DNA of 64,000 bases. Source: Candidatus Hinthialibacter antarcticus. GTDB lineage: Bacteria; Hinthialibacterota; Hinthialibacteria; Hinthialibacterales; Hinthialibacteraceae. The stretch lies in contig JAVCCE010000045.1 of NCBI GenBank assembly GCA_030765645.1, forward strand, positions 43,234 to 107,233. Direction: 5' to 3'. Below, one piece after another: positions 16,871 to 25,330 of the stretch (position 1 is the stretch's first letter; every line of letters starts with the position of its first letter). Under the pieces are notes generated by a model that worked only from the letters and a program-made list of their open reading frames with translations, ran no database searches and had not been told where the DNA came from. Made by a program: the position numbers and the translations under genes.

Positions 16871-17485
16871 CTACTCAAACGGTAATCGTGTGACTGTGGG
16901 AGATGTCAAAAGGACAAGAATATGCAAGAAGGCGGATAGCAAGAAAATCTGAAACATGCGCTTATAAATTTTAGAATGGTCAATGTTGAAATAATGAATG
17001 ACGCCATTCGAGTTGTAATAAATTAAAAACAAGATAGGAAGAACTAGGCGAAGTATGAAAAACCTCAAATCGCGTCCTGCGTCTGTATATTCATACCCAA
17101 TCTCTGGCGTGATGACCGACCATAGAAACACTTGAAAGATACCCACCAGATTTGAAATGACCTGACTCAGATCAATGAATATTAATGTAAGCCAGCCAAT
17201 TTGTAATCGCTTCAAGGTTCCATAAATCCATACAAACCCTAAAGGCATTAAAAACAATATTGGTAAAAGTGAGTTTCGGCTTTGTAAGTGGTGATGTTGA
17301 AAAAAGACAATATGTATAAAATCAATTTCTTTTGAAAAATAATAGAAGATAAACATAAAGAAAGAATAGACATAACCGACACACGCAAAACATACAATTA
17401 TCTGCAACAACGCCGGCGTTTTGGGCGGAAGGGCTTGTTGGGGTTGGTTGTCTTCTATGTTTGGTGGGTATTCTGGTTCACTCAT
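16871..17485 (-). CDS. Multi-span membrane protein of unknown function
   Basis: 204 residues with about five hydrophobic segments (roughly 25-48, 73-92, 100-125, 145-163 and 180-200) and a polar Pro/Gln-rich N-terminus (MSEPEYPPNIEDNQPQQ). A longer frame exists to 17620 but overlaps the kinase gene, so MSEPEY is the credible start. Base composition is lower in G+C than in the neighbours. No family recognised. It reads away from the upstream kdgK through a terminator hairpin. Confidence 0.7.
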   Translation of the reverse strand: MSEPEYPPNIEDNQPQQALPPKTPALLQIIVCFACVGYVYSFFMFIFYYFSKEIDFIHIVFFQHHHLQSRNSLLPILFLMPLGFVWIYGTLKRLQIGWLTLIFIDLSQVISNLVGIFQVFLWSVITPEIGYEYTDAGRDLRFFILRLVLPILFLIYYNSNGVIHYFNIDHSKIYKRMFQIFLLSAFLHILVLLTSPTVTRLPFE

Positions 17486-17496
17486 AGATTTAAAAC

Positions 17497-17531
17497 GGTG
17501 GGCTAAATTGTTTGCACAATTTGAGCCCACC
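17497..17531 (-). terminator. Terminator downstream of kdgK
   Basis: A long stem with near-perfect arms: GGTGGGCTAAATTG (17497-17510) pairs with CAATTTGAGCCCACC (17517-17531), one bulged base. On the minus strand it is followed by GTTTT, which fits an intrinsic terminator for the KDG kinase gene. The GGTGGGC/GCCCACC ends also resemble dispersed repeats of other genomes. Confidence 0.7.
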
Positions 17532-17553
17532 CTACCATTCTTTAATCCAACGC

Positions 17554-18543
17554 TTACCGTACGATCCTCAGGTTGCCGCCGCCGGCCATGAGTTTTTCGG
17601 CCTCGTCTTTGGTGCACCAATTGAGGTCGCCGGGGACGGAATGCTTTAACGCCGAGAAGGCCACGCCCAACTTGCAGGCGTAATCGGGATCGCTCTTATT
17701 AAGGTATCCTGTCAAAAAGCCCGCCGAGAATGAATCGCCTCCGCCGACGCGGTCAACGATCTCGACATCATACGTCGGCGCGTCATAAATCTTGCCGCCG
17801 TGCAACACAATCGCCGTCCAGTTGTTGCGCCAGACCGAGACGTTTTCGCGCAGCGTGATCGCGACCACTTCAAAGCCAAATTGGTCAGCCAGTTGCTTGG
17901 CGACTTCTTCGTAATTTTCGCCCTTGATGCCAAACACGCGGTTGCAGTCTTCCTCGGTGGTGATGAGGATATCGGTGTATTGCATGAGGTCGGTCATGCA
18001 CTTGTTGGCTTCGTCTTGCGTCCACAATTTGGCGCGGTAGTTGAGATCGACGCTGACTTTGACGCCGTGCTCTTTGGCTTTCTGCATCGACTCTTTGGTG
18101 GTGTCGGCGGCGCTTTGCGAGAGCGCGGGCGTGATCCCGCTGACGTGGAAAAACTTGGCGCCTTTGAAAGCGGCGTCCCAATCGACCATGCCCGGTTCGA
18201 TGTTGGCGACGGCGGAGTCTTTGCGGTCATAGACCACGCTGCTGGCGCGCGGCTTGGCGCCGAATTCGGCGAAGTAGAGACCCATGCGGTCGTCGTTGCT
18301 CCAAACGATTTTTGAGACGTCGACGCCGTGTTCGCGGGCTTTGTTGGCAGCCATGCGGCCCAACGGGTTCTTCGGTAGGCGAGTGACAAAGCAACTATCG
18401 AGTTCCATGCGCGCCGCCGCCACTGCGACGTTATATTCACCGCCGCCGCAGCAGACATTGAATGCGTGAGTTTGCTCGAGACGCAGGTAATCAGGCGGCG
18501 CAAGCCGCACCATAACTTCTCCAAAGGTGACGATATCTGCCAT
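17554..18543 (-). CDS. kdgK: 2-keto-3-deoxygluconate kinase (PfkB family)
   Basis: 329 residues, PfkB/ribokinase fold. N-terminal TFGEVMVRLAPP, the GGGEYNVAVAAARM substrate-binding segment, GLYFAEFGAKPRASSVVYDR (the KdgK-type region for the keto-acid) and the C-terminal anion hole DRVGGGDSFSAGFL with catalytic Asp near residue 262. The reaction is KDG + ATP to KDPG. KDPG aldolase is encoded 206 bp upstream on the same strand, which supports the assignment strongly: the two steps form the end of uronate, pectin and alginate breakdown. A GGGGA ribosome-binding site precedes the ATG. Confidence 0.93.
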   Translation of the reverse strand: MADIVTFGEVMVRLAPPDYLRLEQTHAFNVCCGGGEYNVAVAAARMELDSCFVTRLPKNPLGRMAANKAREHGVDVSKIVWSNDDRMGLYFAEFGAKPRASSVVYDRKDSAVANIEPGMVDWDAAFKGAKFFHVSGITPALSQSAADTTKESMQKAKEHGVKVSVDLNYRAKLWTQDEANKCMTDLMQYTDILITTEEDCNRVFGIKGENYEEVAKQLADQFGFEVVAITLRENVSVWRNNWTAIVLHGGKIYDAPTYDVEIVDRVGGGDSFSAGFLTGYLNKSDPDYACKLGVAFSALKHSVPGDLNWCTKDEAEKLMAGGGNLRIVR

Positions 18544-18632
18544 GTTGGTTTCCCCTTATTTATCGTTATTTTTAAAAATAGTTTTATTAATGATTCGTTT
18601 TCTGGTTAAGCACTGAGCCTCTGCCTTCAGCA

Positions 18633-18722
18633 GGTTTCGAGCGCACTGTCATTCGCTGAAACCAAAAATGCATCTGTGATCCCCCCGGCGCTTGCAGCGC
18701 CACCCGCCCTTATTAAGGCGGG
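18633..18722. repeat. Array of three hairpins between eda and kdgK
   Basis: Three adjacent palindromes: GGTTTC-GAGCG...CGCT-GAAACC (18633-18663), a perfect GGCGCT-TGC-AGCGCC (18687-18701), and CCCGCC...GGCGGG (18703-18722). A direct repeat flanks them: CAGGTTTCGAGCGCACTG at 18631 and CAGGCTTCGAGCACGCTG at 18723. This may be a processing or attenuation site inside the eda-kdgK transcript, or a compound intergenic repeat. Confidence 0.55.
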
Positions 18723-18749
18723 CAGGCTTCGAGCACGCTGAGAAGTCGC

Positions 18750-19412
18750 TTATTTTGAATTTCGCGCTTCTTGAATCTTGTCTATAAACTGCTTGGCGGT
18801 CTCGGTGATGGCGCTCCAATTTTGCGAAGCCAATACAGGTTTGCCGCACAGGTTTCCGCCCGCCGCCACGCAGGCCGCGCCCGCTTTGATGAAATCGCTG
18901 ACGGTATTGATATCGACGCCGCCAGTCGGCGTCAGGCGCACTTGCGGCAGCGGCCCCAGCACGTCTTTGAAATATTTTGGTCCGAGCGAGGTTGCGGGGA
19001 ACACCTTCACCACATCGGCGCCCGCTTCCCAAGCGGTGAGAATCTCAGTCGGGGTATACGCGCCGGGGAACATCAGCGCGGTATAGCGCTTCGCCATTTT
19101 GACGGTATCGAGATTGAGCGTCGGCGAGACGACAAATTCCGCCCCCGCGAGGATGGCGGCGCGGGCGGTTTCAGGATCGAGCACAGTGCCGACGCCGATC
19201 AGCACTTCGTCTTTCATTTTCTCAGCGACTTCGTGAATCACGTCGAGCGCGTTGGGCGTGGTCATGGTGACTTCCATGGCTTTGACGCCGCCCTGGCTGA
19301 GCGCTTCACAGGCGCGCAGCAACTGGCTGCTGTCGTCGGCGCGGATGACGGCGACGATGCCGCTATCGAGAATGAGTTTCAGGTTGGCTTCACGTTTTTT
19401 ACAAGTAATCAT
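18750..19412 (-). CDS. eda: KDPG/KHG aldolase
   Basis: 220 residues, class I TIM-barrel aldolase. Key segments: SGIVAVIRADD at the first strand, GGVKAMEVTMTTP with the catalytic-site Glu, IGVGTVLDPE, FVVSPTLN, MFPGAYTPTEI, and VKVFPATSLGPKY with the Schiff-base Lys near 137; RLTPTGGVD binds the phosphate. It splits KDPG into pyruvate and glyceraldehyde 3-phosphate. It precedes kdgK in the same direction, with repeat hairpins in between. AAGGAAAA ribosome-binding site before the ATG. Confidence 0.95.
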   Translation of the reverse strand: MITCKKREANLKLILDSGIVAVIRADDSSQLLRACEALSQGGVKAMEVTMTTPNALDVIHEVAEKMKDEVLIGVGTVLDPETARAAILAGAEFVVSPTLNLDTVKMAKRYTALMFPGAYTPTEILTAWEAGADVVKVFPATSLGPKYFKDVLGPLPQVRLTPTGGVDINTVSDFIKAGAACVAAGGNLCGKPVLASQNWSAITETAKQFIDKIQEARNSK

Positions 19413-19614
19413 TGGAGTTTTCCTTGTTGGAATTACGAATCGTTATCAAACACCAATGCTCATAGAATCGACCCGACAAGTCAAGGTTTTATGGTGGCGT
19501 TCAGGCTGGTTTGGCGCGTGGTTGTGAATAAACGCTCCAAATGTTATACGTCTGCTAACGGCGGGGGCGGATCATGCTACTATTTCAACATCATTTTCAT
19601 TGGAGAATGCAAAT

Positions 19615-20475
19615 ATGAAAATTCAACCGCCGAAAAGCGTTTTGATTAGCGGCGCCTCGACTGGGATTGGCCGCGCTGTCGCGCTCTATCTGGATAAAAA
19701 AGGCTGGCGCGTTTTCGCAGGGTATCGTAAAGACGCCGACGCCGAGTCGTTAAAAAATGAAGCCAGCGAACACCTGACGCCTGTCCGGTTGGACGTTGCT
19801 AATTCGGACAGCATTGCTGAAACCGTCGGATCGGTAAATGAAATCATTAGCGAATATGGCTTGGACGCGCTCATTAATAACGCAGGCGTTGCGGTTGGCG
19901 GCCCGGTGGAGTTCGTTACTCGCGATCAGTGGCGTCAACAGTTTGAAATCAATTTTTTCGGCGCGATCGAACTTACGCAATGCTGCCTGCCGATGTTGCG
20001 AAAAACCAAAGGCCGCATTGTGAATGTCAGTTCGATTGCGGGGCGCAGTTCGATGCCGTTTACTGCTCCGTATTGTTCATCGAAATACGCGATGGAGGCG
20101 CTGTCTGATTCTTTGCGGTTAGAACTGCGGCAATGGGGAATTCAGACCGTCTTAATCGAACCGGGCGCGATTGAGACGCCCATTTGGGGCAAAGCCACTG
20201 AGCAGACCCAACAGATGGAAACCGATTCCGCCTCGCCCGCGATGCAACTCTACGGCAAGGCGCTTACACAGTTTAATCAGGTTCTCAACAATGCAGCGAA
20301 ACGGGCCGCGCCTGTCGATCTAGTGGTGCAGGCGGTGCGAAAAGCGCTCGAAGACGAGCCGCCGCGCGACCGCTACGTTGTGGGGCAAGACGCGCGGATG
20401 CGGTTACTACTTAAATTGTTTCCCACCCGTTTTCAGGATTGGGTTCTCGCAAAAAACATCGGGCTGGACGCATGA
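19615..20475 (+). CDS. Short-chain dehydrogenase/reductase
   Basis: 286 residues. ISGASTGIGRAVAL at residues 11-24 binds the cofactor, NNAGVAVGG near 85, SSIAGRSS for the catalytic Ser and YCSSKYAME for the Tyr-Lys pair. After the core there is a C-terminal extension (about 185-286) seen in the retinol-dehydrogenase-like SDR subgroup. The start MKIQPPK at 19615 follows GGAGAATGC at good distance; the frame opens 15 bases earlier. Its stop overlaps the next gene's ATG (ATGA), so the SDR and the PfkB-family kinase are translationally coupled. Substrate unknown. Confidence 0.88.
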   Translation: MKIQPPKSVLISGASTGIGRAVALYLDKKGWRVFAGYRKDADAESLKNEASEHLTPVRLDVANSDSIAETVGSVNEIISEYGLDALINNAGVAVGGPVEFVTRDQWRQQFEINFFGAIELTQCCLPMLRKTKGRIVNVSSIAGRSSMPFTAPYCSSKYAMEALSDSLRLELRQWGIQTVLIEPGAIETPIWGKATEQTQQMETDSASPAMQLYGKALTQFNQVLNNAAKRAAPVDLVVQAVRKALEDEPPRDRYVVGQDARMRLLLKLFPTRFQDWVLAKNIGLDA

Positions 20476-21410
20476 AGCCGCTGATTGTTGGAACGGGATT
20501 GTTTTGTTTGGACATCGTGTACCCGCCGGGAGACGCTATCCCATCGCTGTATGCAGGCGGCAGTTCGCTGAATGTTGCTTGCATTCTGAGTGAGTTGGGC
20601 TGGGACGCGAAACTGATCGGACGCATCGGCGACGACCAGGCGGCGCAGTATCTGTTGTCTGATTTGGATTCATTTCAAATTGATGCATCCAGCATTGTGT
20701 TGGATGCAGAAACCAATACGCCGATGTATTCGGAGACGTTCAATGATGCTGGTCATCAGTTTCAACGTAAATGCCTGCAATGCGGGGCGCCATCACCCGA
20801 AGTAAAAGCCTTAGACGGGGCAACGATGGAGAAGGCAATCGAACACTTGCCGGGTTCCATTCAAACCGCTGTGATTGAACGCGACGGCCCCGGGTCTATT
20901 GCATTGGCGAAAGCGAGTAAACAACGCGGCGCTTTGGTTTATGTTGAACTCAACCGCATGAATAGCGAGGCGGAGTGCCTAGAACTCGTTTCTTATGCTC
21001 ATGTTTATAAATACGCCCGCGACCGCTGCGGAATGCTGCCTGCGCAAGACCGGACGCCGTATGTCCCGCTGGAAATTGAGACGCAGGGCAAAGACGGTTT
21101 GCGTTATCGCTGTTTCAATGGGGAATGGCGGCATGTTGCCCCGTTAGAGAATACCCGATTTGTTGACGCTGCGGGTTCCGGCGACTGGGTCAGCGCGAGC
21201 GTCATTCATCAGATCGCCCGGGACGGCGCCGAAAATTTTGAAAGCAAACTCGCGCAAATAGAAACGATATTGGCTCAGGCTCAAGCCGAAGCCGCCGAAA
21301 ATGGTAAGTACATCGGCGCACGCGGACGCTTATATCAATCACGACGCGTTCAACAAGCCAATGATTCTTGCCCCGCTTGCGGCGGACGCAGCCAACGGAT
21401 ACCGGTTTAG
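20472..21410 (+). CDS. PfkB-family carbohydrate kinase
   Basis: 312 residues. The N-terminal GTGLFCLDIVY, AGGSSLNVACILSELGW and GRIGDDQAAQYLL segments are typical of ribokinase-like enzymes; the anion hole is DAAGSGDWVSASV near residue 233 with catalytic Asp. The substrate loop region holds MYSETFNDAGHQFQRKCLQC. The last 20 residues include a CPAC pair that could bind metal. The substrate cannot be told from the sequence. It is coupled to the SDR upstream and followed after 3 bp by a GNAT gene. Confidence 0.82.
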   Translation: MKPLIVGTGLFCLDIVYPPGDAIPSLYAGGSSLNVACILSELGWDAKLIGRIGDDQAAQYLLSDLDSFQIDASSIVLDAETNTPMYSETFNDAGHQFQRKCLQCGAPSPEVKALDGATMEKAIEHLPGSIQTAVIERDGPGSIALAKASKQRGALVYVELNRMNSEAECLELVSYAHVYKYARDRCGMLPAQDRTPYVPLEIETQGKDGLRYRCFNGEWRHVAPLENTRFVDAAGSGDWVSASVIHQIARDGAENFESKLAQIETILAQAQAEAAENGKYIGARGRLYQSRRVQQANDSCPACGGRSQRIPV

Positions 21411-21413
21411 CCC

Positions 21414-21992
21414 ATGCACTTGTTTTCTCTCGGAGACGGAATCGAACTCAAGGTGATGAATAGCGAACACGACGGGGCGCTGTTCGACTTGGTCGAAGCC
21501 AACCGCGAGCATCTGCGTGTGTGGCTGCCCTGGGTGGACCGTCAAAAAACGCTTGAAGATTGCCAGAATTTTCTTAAAAGTCTCGAAGAACATTTTGCCA
21601 GCAACAAAGCCATGCACTGCGGCATCTGGGTGGAGAGTGAACTGGCTGGCGTGGTCGGAATGGACCGGATCGACTGGCCCAACAAAACCGCTGAGATCGG
21701 CTACTGGATCGGTAAAGGGCATGAGGGGAAGGGGCTGGTGACCCGCTCGTGTCAATTTCTGGTAGAATTTGCCTTCATGGAGCTCAAACTGAACCGCCTG
21801 GAAATTCGTTGCGCGCCGAATAATCTACGCAGCCGGGGAATCCCGGAGCGGCTCGGTTTCATCATTGAAGGCCGCTTGAAACAGGCCGAATGGCTCTACG
21901 ATCATTATGAAGACCATATTTTCTATGCGTTGCTTGCCGATGAGTGGCTCGAGAACCACGATCCTCAACTGGATGTGATCCCCAAAGCGTAA
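21414..21992 (+). CDS. RimJ/RimL-type GNAT acetyltransferase
   Basis: 192 residues, GNAT fold. The LVEANREHLRVWLPWVD segment at residues 22-38 and ELAGVVGMDRIDWPNKTAEIGYWIG are typical of RimL/YdaF-like N-acetyltransferases; the acetyl-CoA loop is KGHEGKGLVTRSCQ near residue 100, followed by LNRLEIRCAPNNLRSRGIPERLGF. It probably acetylates an N-terminal or small-molecule amine. It is the third gene of the SDR-kinase-GNAT group. Confidence 0.88.
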   Translation: MHLFSLGDGIELKVMNSEHDGALFDLVEANREHLRVWLPWVDRQKTLEDCQNFLKSLEEHFASNKAMHCGIWVESELAGVVGMDRIDWPNKTAEIGYWIGKGHEGKGLVTRSCQFLVEFAFMELKLNRLEIRCAPNNLRSRGIPERLGFIIEGRLKQAEWLYDHYEDHIFYALLADEWLENHDPQLDVIPKA

Positions 21993-22189
21993 TAATGGTT
22001 CATCCAGTAAGTGTGTTCTTACATTGATGGATGGTCATGATTTTAATTCTGAAAACGTATTCCTGCCTATCAACTGTTTGTCTACAAAAACAGCCAATTA
22101 TTCTTGGCATTCTACTTTTTTTTATGTATACTAAGTTCATAAAATCAGTATTGAATTATCATTTTTATCTAATTATAGGAGAATTGAAT

Positions 22190-22753
22190 ATGAAGAAGAA
22201 AATCTTGTTTGCCCTGCCTATTTTGTTTATCGGAGCTGTGACTGTTTTTGCCCTTAGCAGCGGATATGACTCACCTGCCCGCGTCAGCCAAGCCATCTTT
22301 GGTTCGGAAGCCAGTTGTTCAGCCTCAACGGCTGCTTCTCAAGTCGCGAGTGGTTGTTCCGCTGAAAAGACGGCTGCGATGACCGCCGCTGCGGACGGTT
22401 GCTGCCCCTCCAAGGGTGCAGTTCAGACCGCTGCGTTGGTTTCCGATGCTCCTGCTACCTGCTCAGCAAGCACATCAGTCCAAACCGCTTCTGAGAAACT
22501 TGGAACCTGCTCATCAAGCGCCGCTGTTCAGACAGCCGCTTATGTTGAAGGCTCCGCCGCTGAATTTGCGGTTGCCGCATCAGAAGGCGATTGCCCGATG
22601 GCGGGTTGCGCGGAAGCCAAGCAAGTTGCAGCAAATTGCGATGACTGCCCGACTGCGAAAGCAGATTGCGCGTCTTGCCCCATGAGCGGTAAAGCAGCGG
22701 TTCAAACAGCCGATGCGGGCGAAGCGGCACAGGTCGCAGCCGTACAAGAATAA
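22190..22753 (+). CDS. Exported Cys/Ala-rich repetitive protein
   Basis: 187 residues. The signal peptide or N-terminal anchor (KKKILFALPILFIGAVTVFAL) is followed by a low-complexity region rich in Ala, Ser, Val and Cys. Twelve cysteines occur in loosely repeated units: CSASTxxx...VASGC, GCCPSKGAVQTA, CSASTSVQTA, CSSSAAVQTA, and a C-terminal cluster DCPMAGC, NCDDCPT, DCASCPMSG. No domain is recognised. The spacing could suit metal binding or a disulfide-linked surface protein. It starts at the ATG after an AGGAGAATTG site; a strong terminator follows. Confidence 0.75.
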   Translation: MKKKILFALPILFIGAVTVFALSSGYDSPARVSQAIFGSEASCSASTAASQVASGCSAEKTAAMTAAADGCCPSKGAVQTAALVSDAPATCSASTSVQTASEKLGTCSSSAAVQTAAYVEGSAAEFAVAASEGDCPMAGCAEAKQVAANCDDCPTAKADCASCPMSGKAAVQTADAGEAAQVAAVQE

Positions 22754-22780
22754 CAATCGAGTTTAATTTCGCTACACCTT

Positions 22781-22812
22781 ACGGGCGGCTTCAATTGAAG
22801 CCGCCCGTTTCT
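22781..22812 (+). terminator. Strong intrinsic terminator
   Basis: A perfect 14-bp stem ACGGGCGGCTTCAA / TTGAAGCCGCCCGT (22781-22808) followed by TTT. It ends the Cys/Ala-rich gene 28 bases after its stop. Confidence 0.9.
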
Positions 22813-23145
22813 ATTATCCTGATTTCTCTTTGTGGACTAACTTGGACTAATTCTGTTTATTCATTTTAATGAACTATCTTAAATTATTATTCTTATGTGT
22901 GATTGTGTTATATTGAGTATAACATGAATTCTCTTTGATAAGCAATCGTTTTTTCATTTTTCGTTCGCGTGATGTCTCTGTGTTCGTCTTCTAGTTAAAC
23001 CTAACTTAGTTTATATGTCTTTTTGAGAGAAAGGGGATTCTGCATTGTGATTTCTGCTGGAAACGAACATACTATCAAAACCCAATCAAGTGATTTTCGC
23101 ATGGACGAAATGAAGTCAATACACACTTCTCTCAGGGTGCTTTTA
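22813..23145. other. AT-rich intergenic stretch
   Basis: 333 bases without a supported gene. It contains a palindrome GTTATA-TTGAG-TATAAC (22907-22923) that may be an operator or promoter element, and runs of T. An in-frame but improbable extension of the sulfatase-like gene reaches into its last part. Confidence 0.55.
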
Positions 23146-25116
23146 ATGGATCGCGTTAGAATTTTCGTAGCCATACTCGCTGCTCTTGCTTTCAATAGTT
23201 GTGCGCCTCAACAAAAAAATGAACACGCGCAAAGCGTGCTGTTAATTACTCTCGATACGGTGCGGGCGGATGCGCTTAGTTGTTATCAATTACCGCCGAT
23301 GGCTGCTCAAACCGACAACCTCGATGGGTTGGCTGCGCAAGGGACGCTATTTCTTCGCGCCAATTGCAATATCCCCGCAACCCTGACATCGCACACCTCA
23401 ATCATGACGGGCAACCTGCCGCGAACATCCGGCGTCCGTTTTGCGAAAGACCAGGTTCCAGAACAAGCGGTCACTCTGGCGGAAGTGCTGAAGCTAAACG
23501 GGTTTTCAACGGCTGCGTTTTTAAGCGCGGCGGTACTCAATAAAAACTACGGACTGAACCAGGGCTTCGACGTTTATGACGATCTCAGCGACTCAACCCT
23601 GACCGAAGCAGACCGCGCGGGAGACCAAACCACGGACCGGGCCATTGCCTGGTTGAAAGAACGGCAGGGTGACGGCCCGTTTTTTCTCTGGGTGCATTAT
23701 TACGACGCCCATTCTCCCTACCACCCTCAGCCGCAGTATGACCACTATGGCCCCGAAGGTTATGAGGGGCGCATCGACGGCAGCGCTGACCAGGTGTCGC
23801 GCTTTGTCGCCAGCAAAGAAGCGCTGAGCGATCTCGATCGACAACGCTTGCGTTCACTCTATTTGGGCGAAGTCGAATATATGGACGACCAGATTGGGCG
23901 CTTACTGAATGCGTTCGATGAACAAACAGACGAAGATCAAAGCCTGGTGGTTGCGCTGGCCGATCATGGCGAGAACCTGGGAGAAGAGGGGCGCTATTTT
24001 CACGGCGCTGATTTATATTCGTCCTGTATGCAGATTCCAATGATTGTACGCTGGCCGGGCGGGCGCCATGCGGGAGAGCAGGTGGAGGCCTTGGTGCAGG
24101 GGATCGACGTAATGCCGACTGTGGCGGCGGCGTGTGGCTTCAGCGATTATTTTGAGGTTGAAGGAAAAGACCTGGCGGCCCATTTCATCGCAAAATCTCC
24201 AGAGGCGCGTACGGCGCTGATGGAGACGGAAAACGAATACCGCAGCGATGCGGATAAAATGTTCGCTGCTGAAACGCTGCGTCATAAACTCATTGATCGA
24301 CGCTGGAGCCTTCGTGAACCCGTGCTCGTGGGGCGTTTTGTGGGGGCGCGCATTGAAAAACCGTGTTATCTACGCGCTTGGTTGCGCGGCGACTCCAGCG
24401 TAAATCTAGTCGCGCATTTGCGCTTCCACACGCAGCAATCCTTGCAGAACCCCAACATGCACGCTGACCAGCCAACGATTTTGGTGAGAACCAGCCGCTT
24501 TGGGTTAGAGACCATTCATAACCAATATCCGTTGCCGGATGAATTGAAAGCTGCGCACGGGTGGTTGCCAGTGGCGTCGCCTGATTTGTATGAACGCGCC
24601 GTTTCGTATGCAGAGGCGCAGGGCTGGCCGACGGACGCGATCATTCTGGAAAGCATCGCCGTTGATATGGCGGGCACGCCCTTGCGTACACAACTCGACG
24701 TCTATGTAGACGATATTGAATTGGTGGGAGCGCAAAACCGCAAAATTGATTCCTTTGAAACTTCAGGCGCTCAAGTCTATCAAGATGCGGGAACCGGCGC
24801 CGACCACCAAGCCGCTAGCCGCATCGAAGCCGGGAAGGGAATGGGCGGCAGCCGGGGTTTGCGGGTTTCAGCCAAATATTCAGAGAACAAAAATATCTGG
24901 GCTGGATCAGAATTTTATGAATTTGAAAATATTTTGTATCCTGTTGAATCAACTGATGTTTTGAAGAAAGAACCCGTTGATCCTATTTCGCTTCAAGCGC
25001 TTGAACTGTCCAAGGATGTTGAGCGTTGGCTCAATTCGCCCCCCGGAGAAATCCCCTTTCCCACCTTGATTGATCCTACTCAGAGCGAGCGATTACGTAG
25101 TCTGGGGTATTTGTAG
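23146..25116 (+). CDS. Sulfatase-superfamily lipoprotein without formylglycine Cys
   Basis: 656 residues. A lipoprotein signal (MDRVRIFVAILAALAFNSC, lipobox FNSC) directs it to the periplasmic side. The alkaline-phosphatase-superfamily core (about 30-400) has the metal strand LLITLDTVRADAL, the WVHYYDAHSPYHP motif and ALADHGENLGEEG. At the catalytic position the family motif CxPSR is replaced by TLTSH in the stretch PATLTSHTSIMTG, so Thr, not formylglycine, is the likely nucleophile, as in phosphodiesterase-like relatives. A second beta-rich region (about 410-600) may bind carbohydrate, and the tail ends RLRSLGYL, a common end in this group. The ATG at 23146 follows AGGGTG; earlier starts would spoil the signal. 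Confidence 0.85.
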   Translation: MDRVRIFVAILAALAFNSCAPQQKNEHAQSVLLITLDTVRADALSCYQLPPMAAQTDNLDGLAAQGTLFLRANCNIPATLTSHTSIMTGNLPRTSGVRFAKDQVPEQAVTLAEVLKLNGFSTAAFLSAAVLNKNYGLNQGFDVYDDLSDSTLTEADRAGDQTTDRAIAWLKERQGDGPFFLWVHYYDAHSPYHPQPQYDHYGPEGYEGRIDGSADQVSRFVASKEALSDLDRQRLRSLYLGEVEYMDDQIGRLLNAFDEQTDEDQSLVVALADHGENLGEEGRYFHGADLYSSCMQIPMIVRWPGGRHAGEQVEALVQGIDVMPTVAAACGFSDYFEVEGKDLAAHFIAKSPEARTALMETENEYRSDADKMFAAETLRHKLIDRRWSLREPVLVGRFVGARIEKPCYLRAWLRGDSSVNLVAHLRFHTQQSLQNPNMHADQPTILVRTSRFGLETIHNQYPLPDELKAAHGWLPVASPDLYERAVSYAEAQGWPTDAIILESIAVDMAGTPLRTQLDVYVDDIELVGAQNRKIDSFETSGAQVYQDAGTGADHQAASRIEAGKGMGGSRGLRVSAKYSENKNIWAGSEFYEFENILYPVESTDVLKKEPVDPISLQALELSKDVERWLNSPPGEIPFPTLIDPTQSERLRSLGYL

Positions 25117-25243
25117 CAATATCTATTGTTGACGGTTAACATAAACTAAATATTTTCATGTAATTAGGTTCTAATACTTTGTATTTGCTATATTTATATT
25201 AGACTGGTTGGGTGGCTTTTATTGAATTTAAACAAAAATTTGA

Positions 25244-25272
25244 TTGCATTTATCAATTTAATTTGATATAGT
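25244..25272 (+). promoter_or_regulatory. Possible promoter for the beta-helix gene
   Basis: TTGCAT (25244-25249), a 17-base spacer and TATAGT (25267-25272). The -10 box is good and the -35 box weak. It reads toward the gene at 25331 across a short AT-rich leader. Confidence 0.3.
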
Positions 25273-25330
25273 AGTTCCCTTATTTGATTTATTTTCTAAG
25301 CAACCATATTAAAAAGAAGGAGATTTACAA

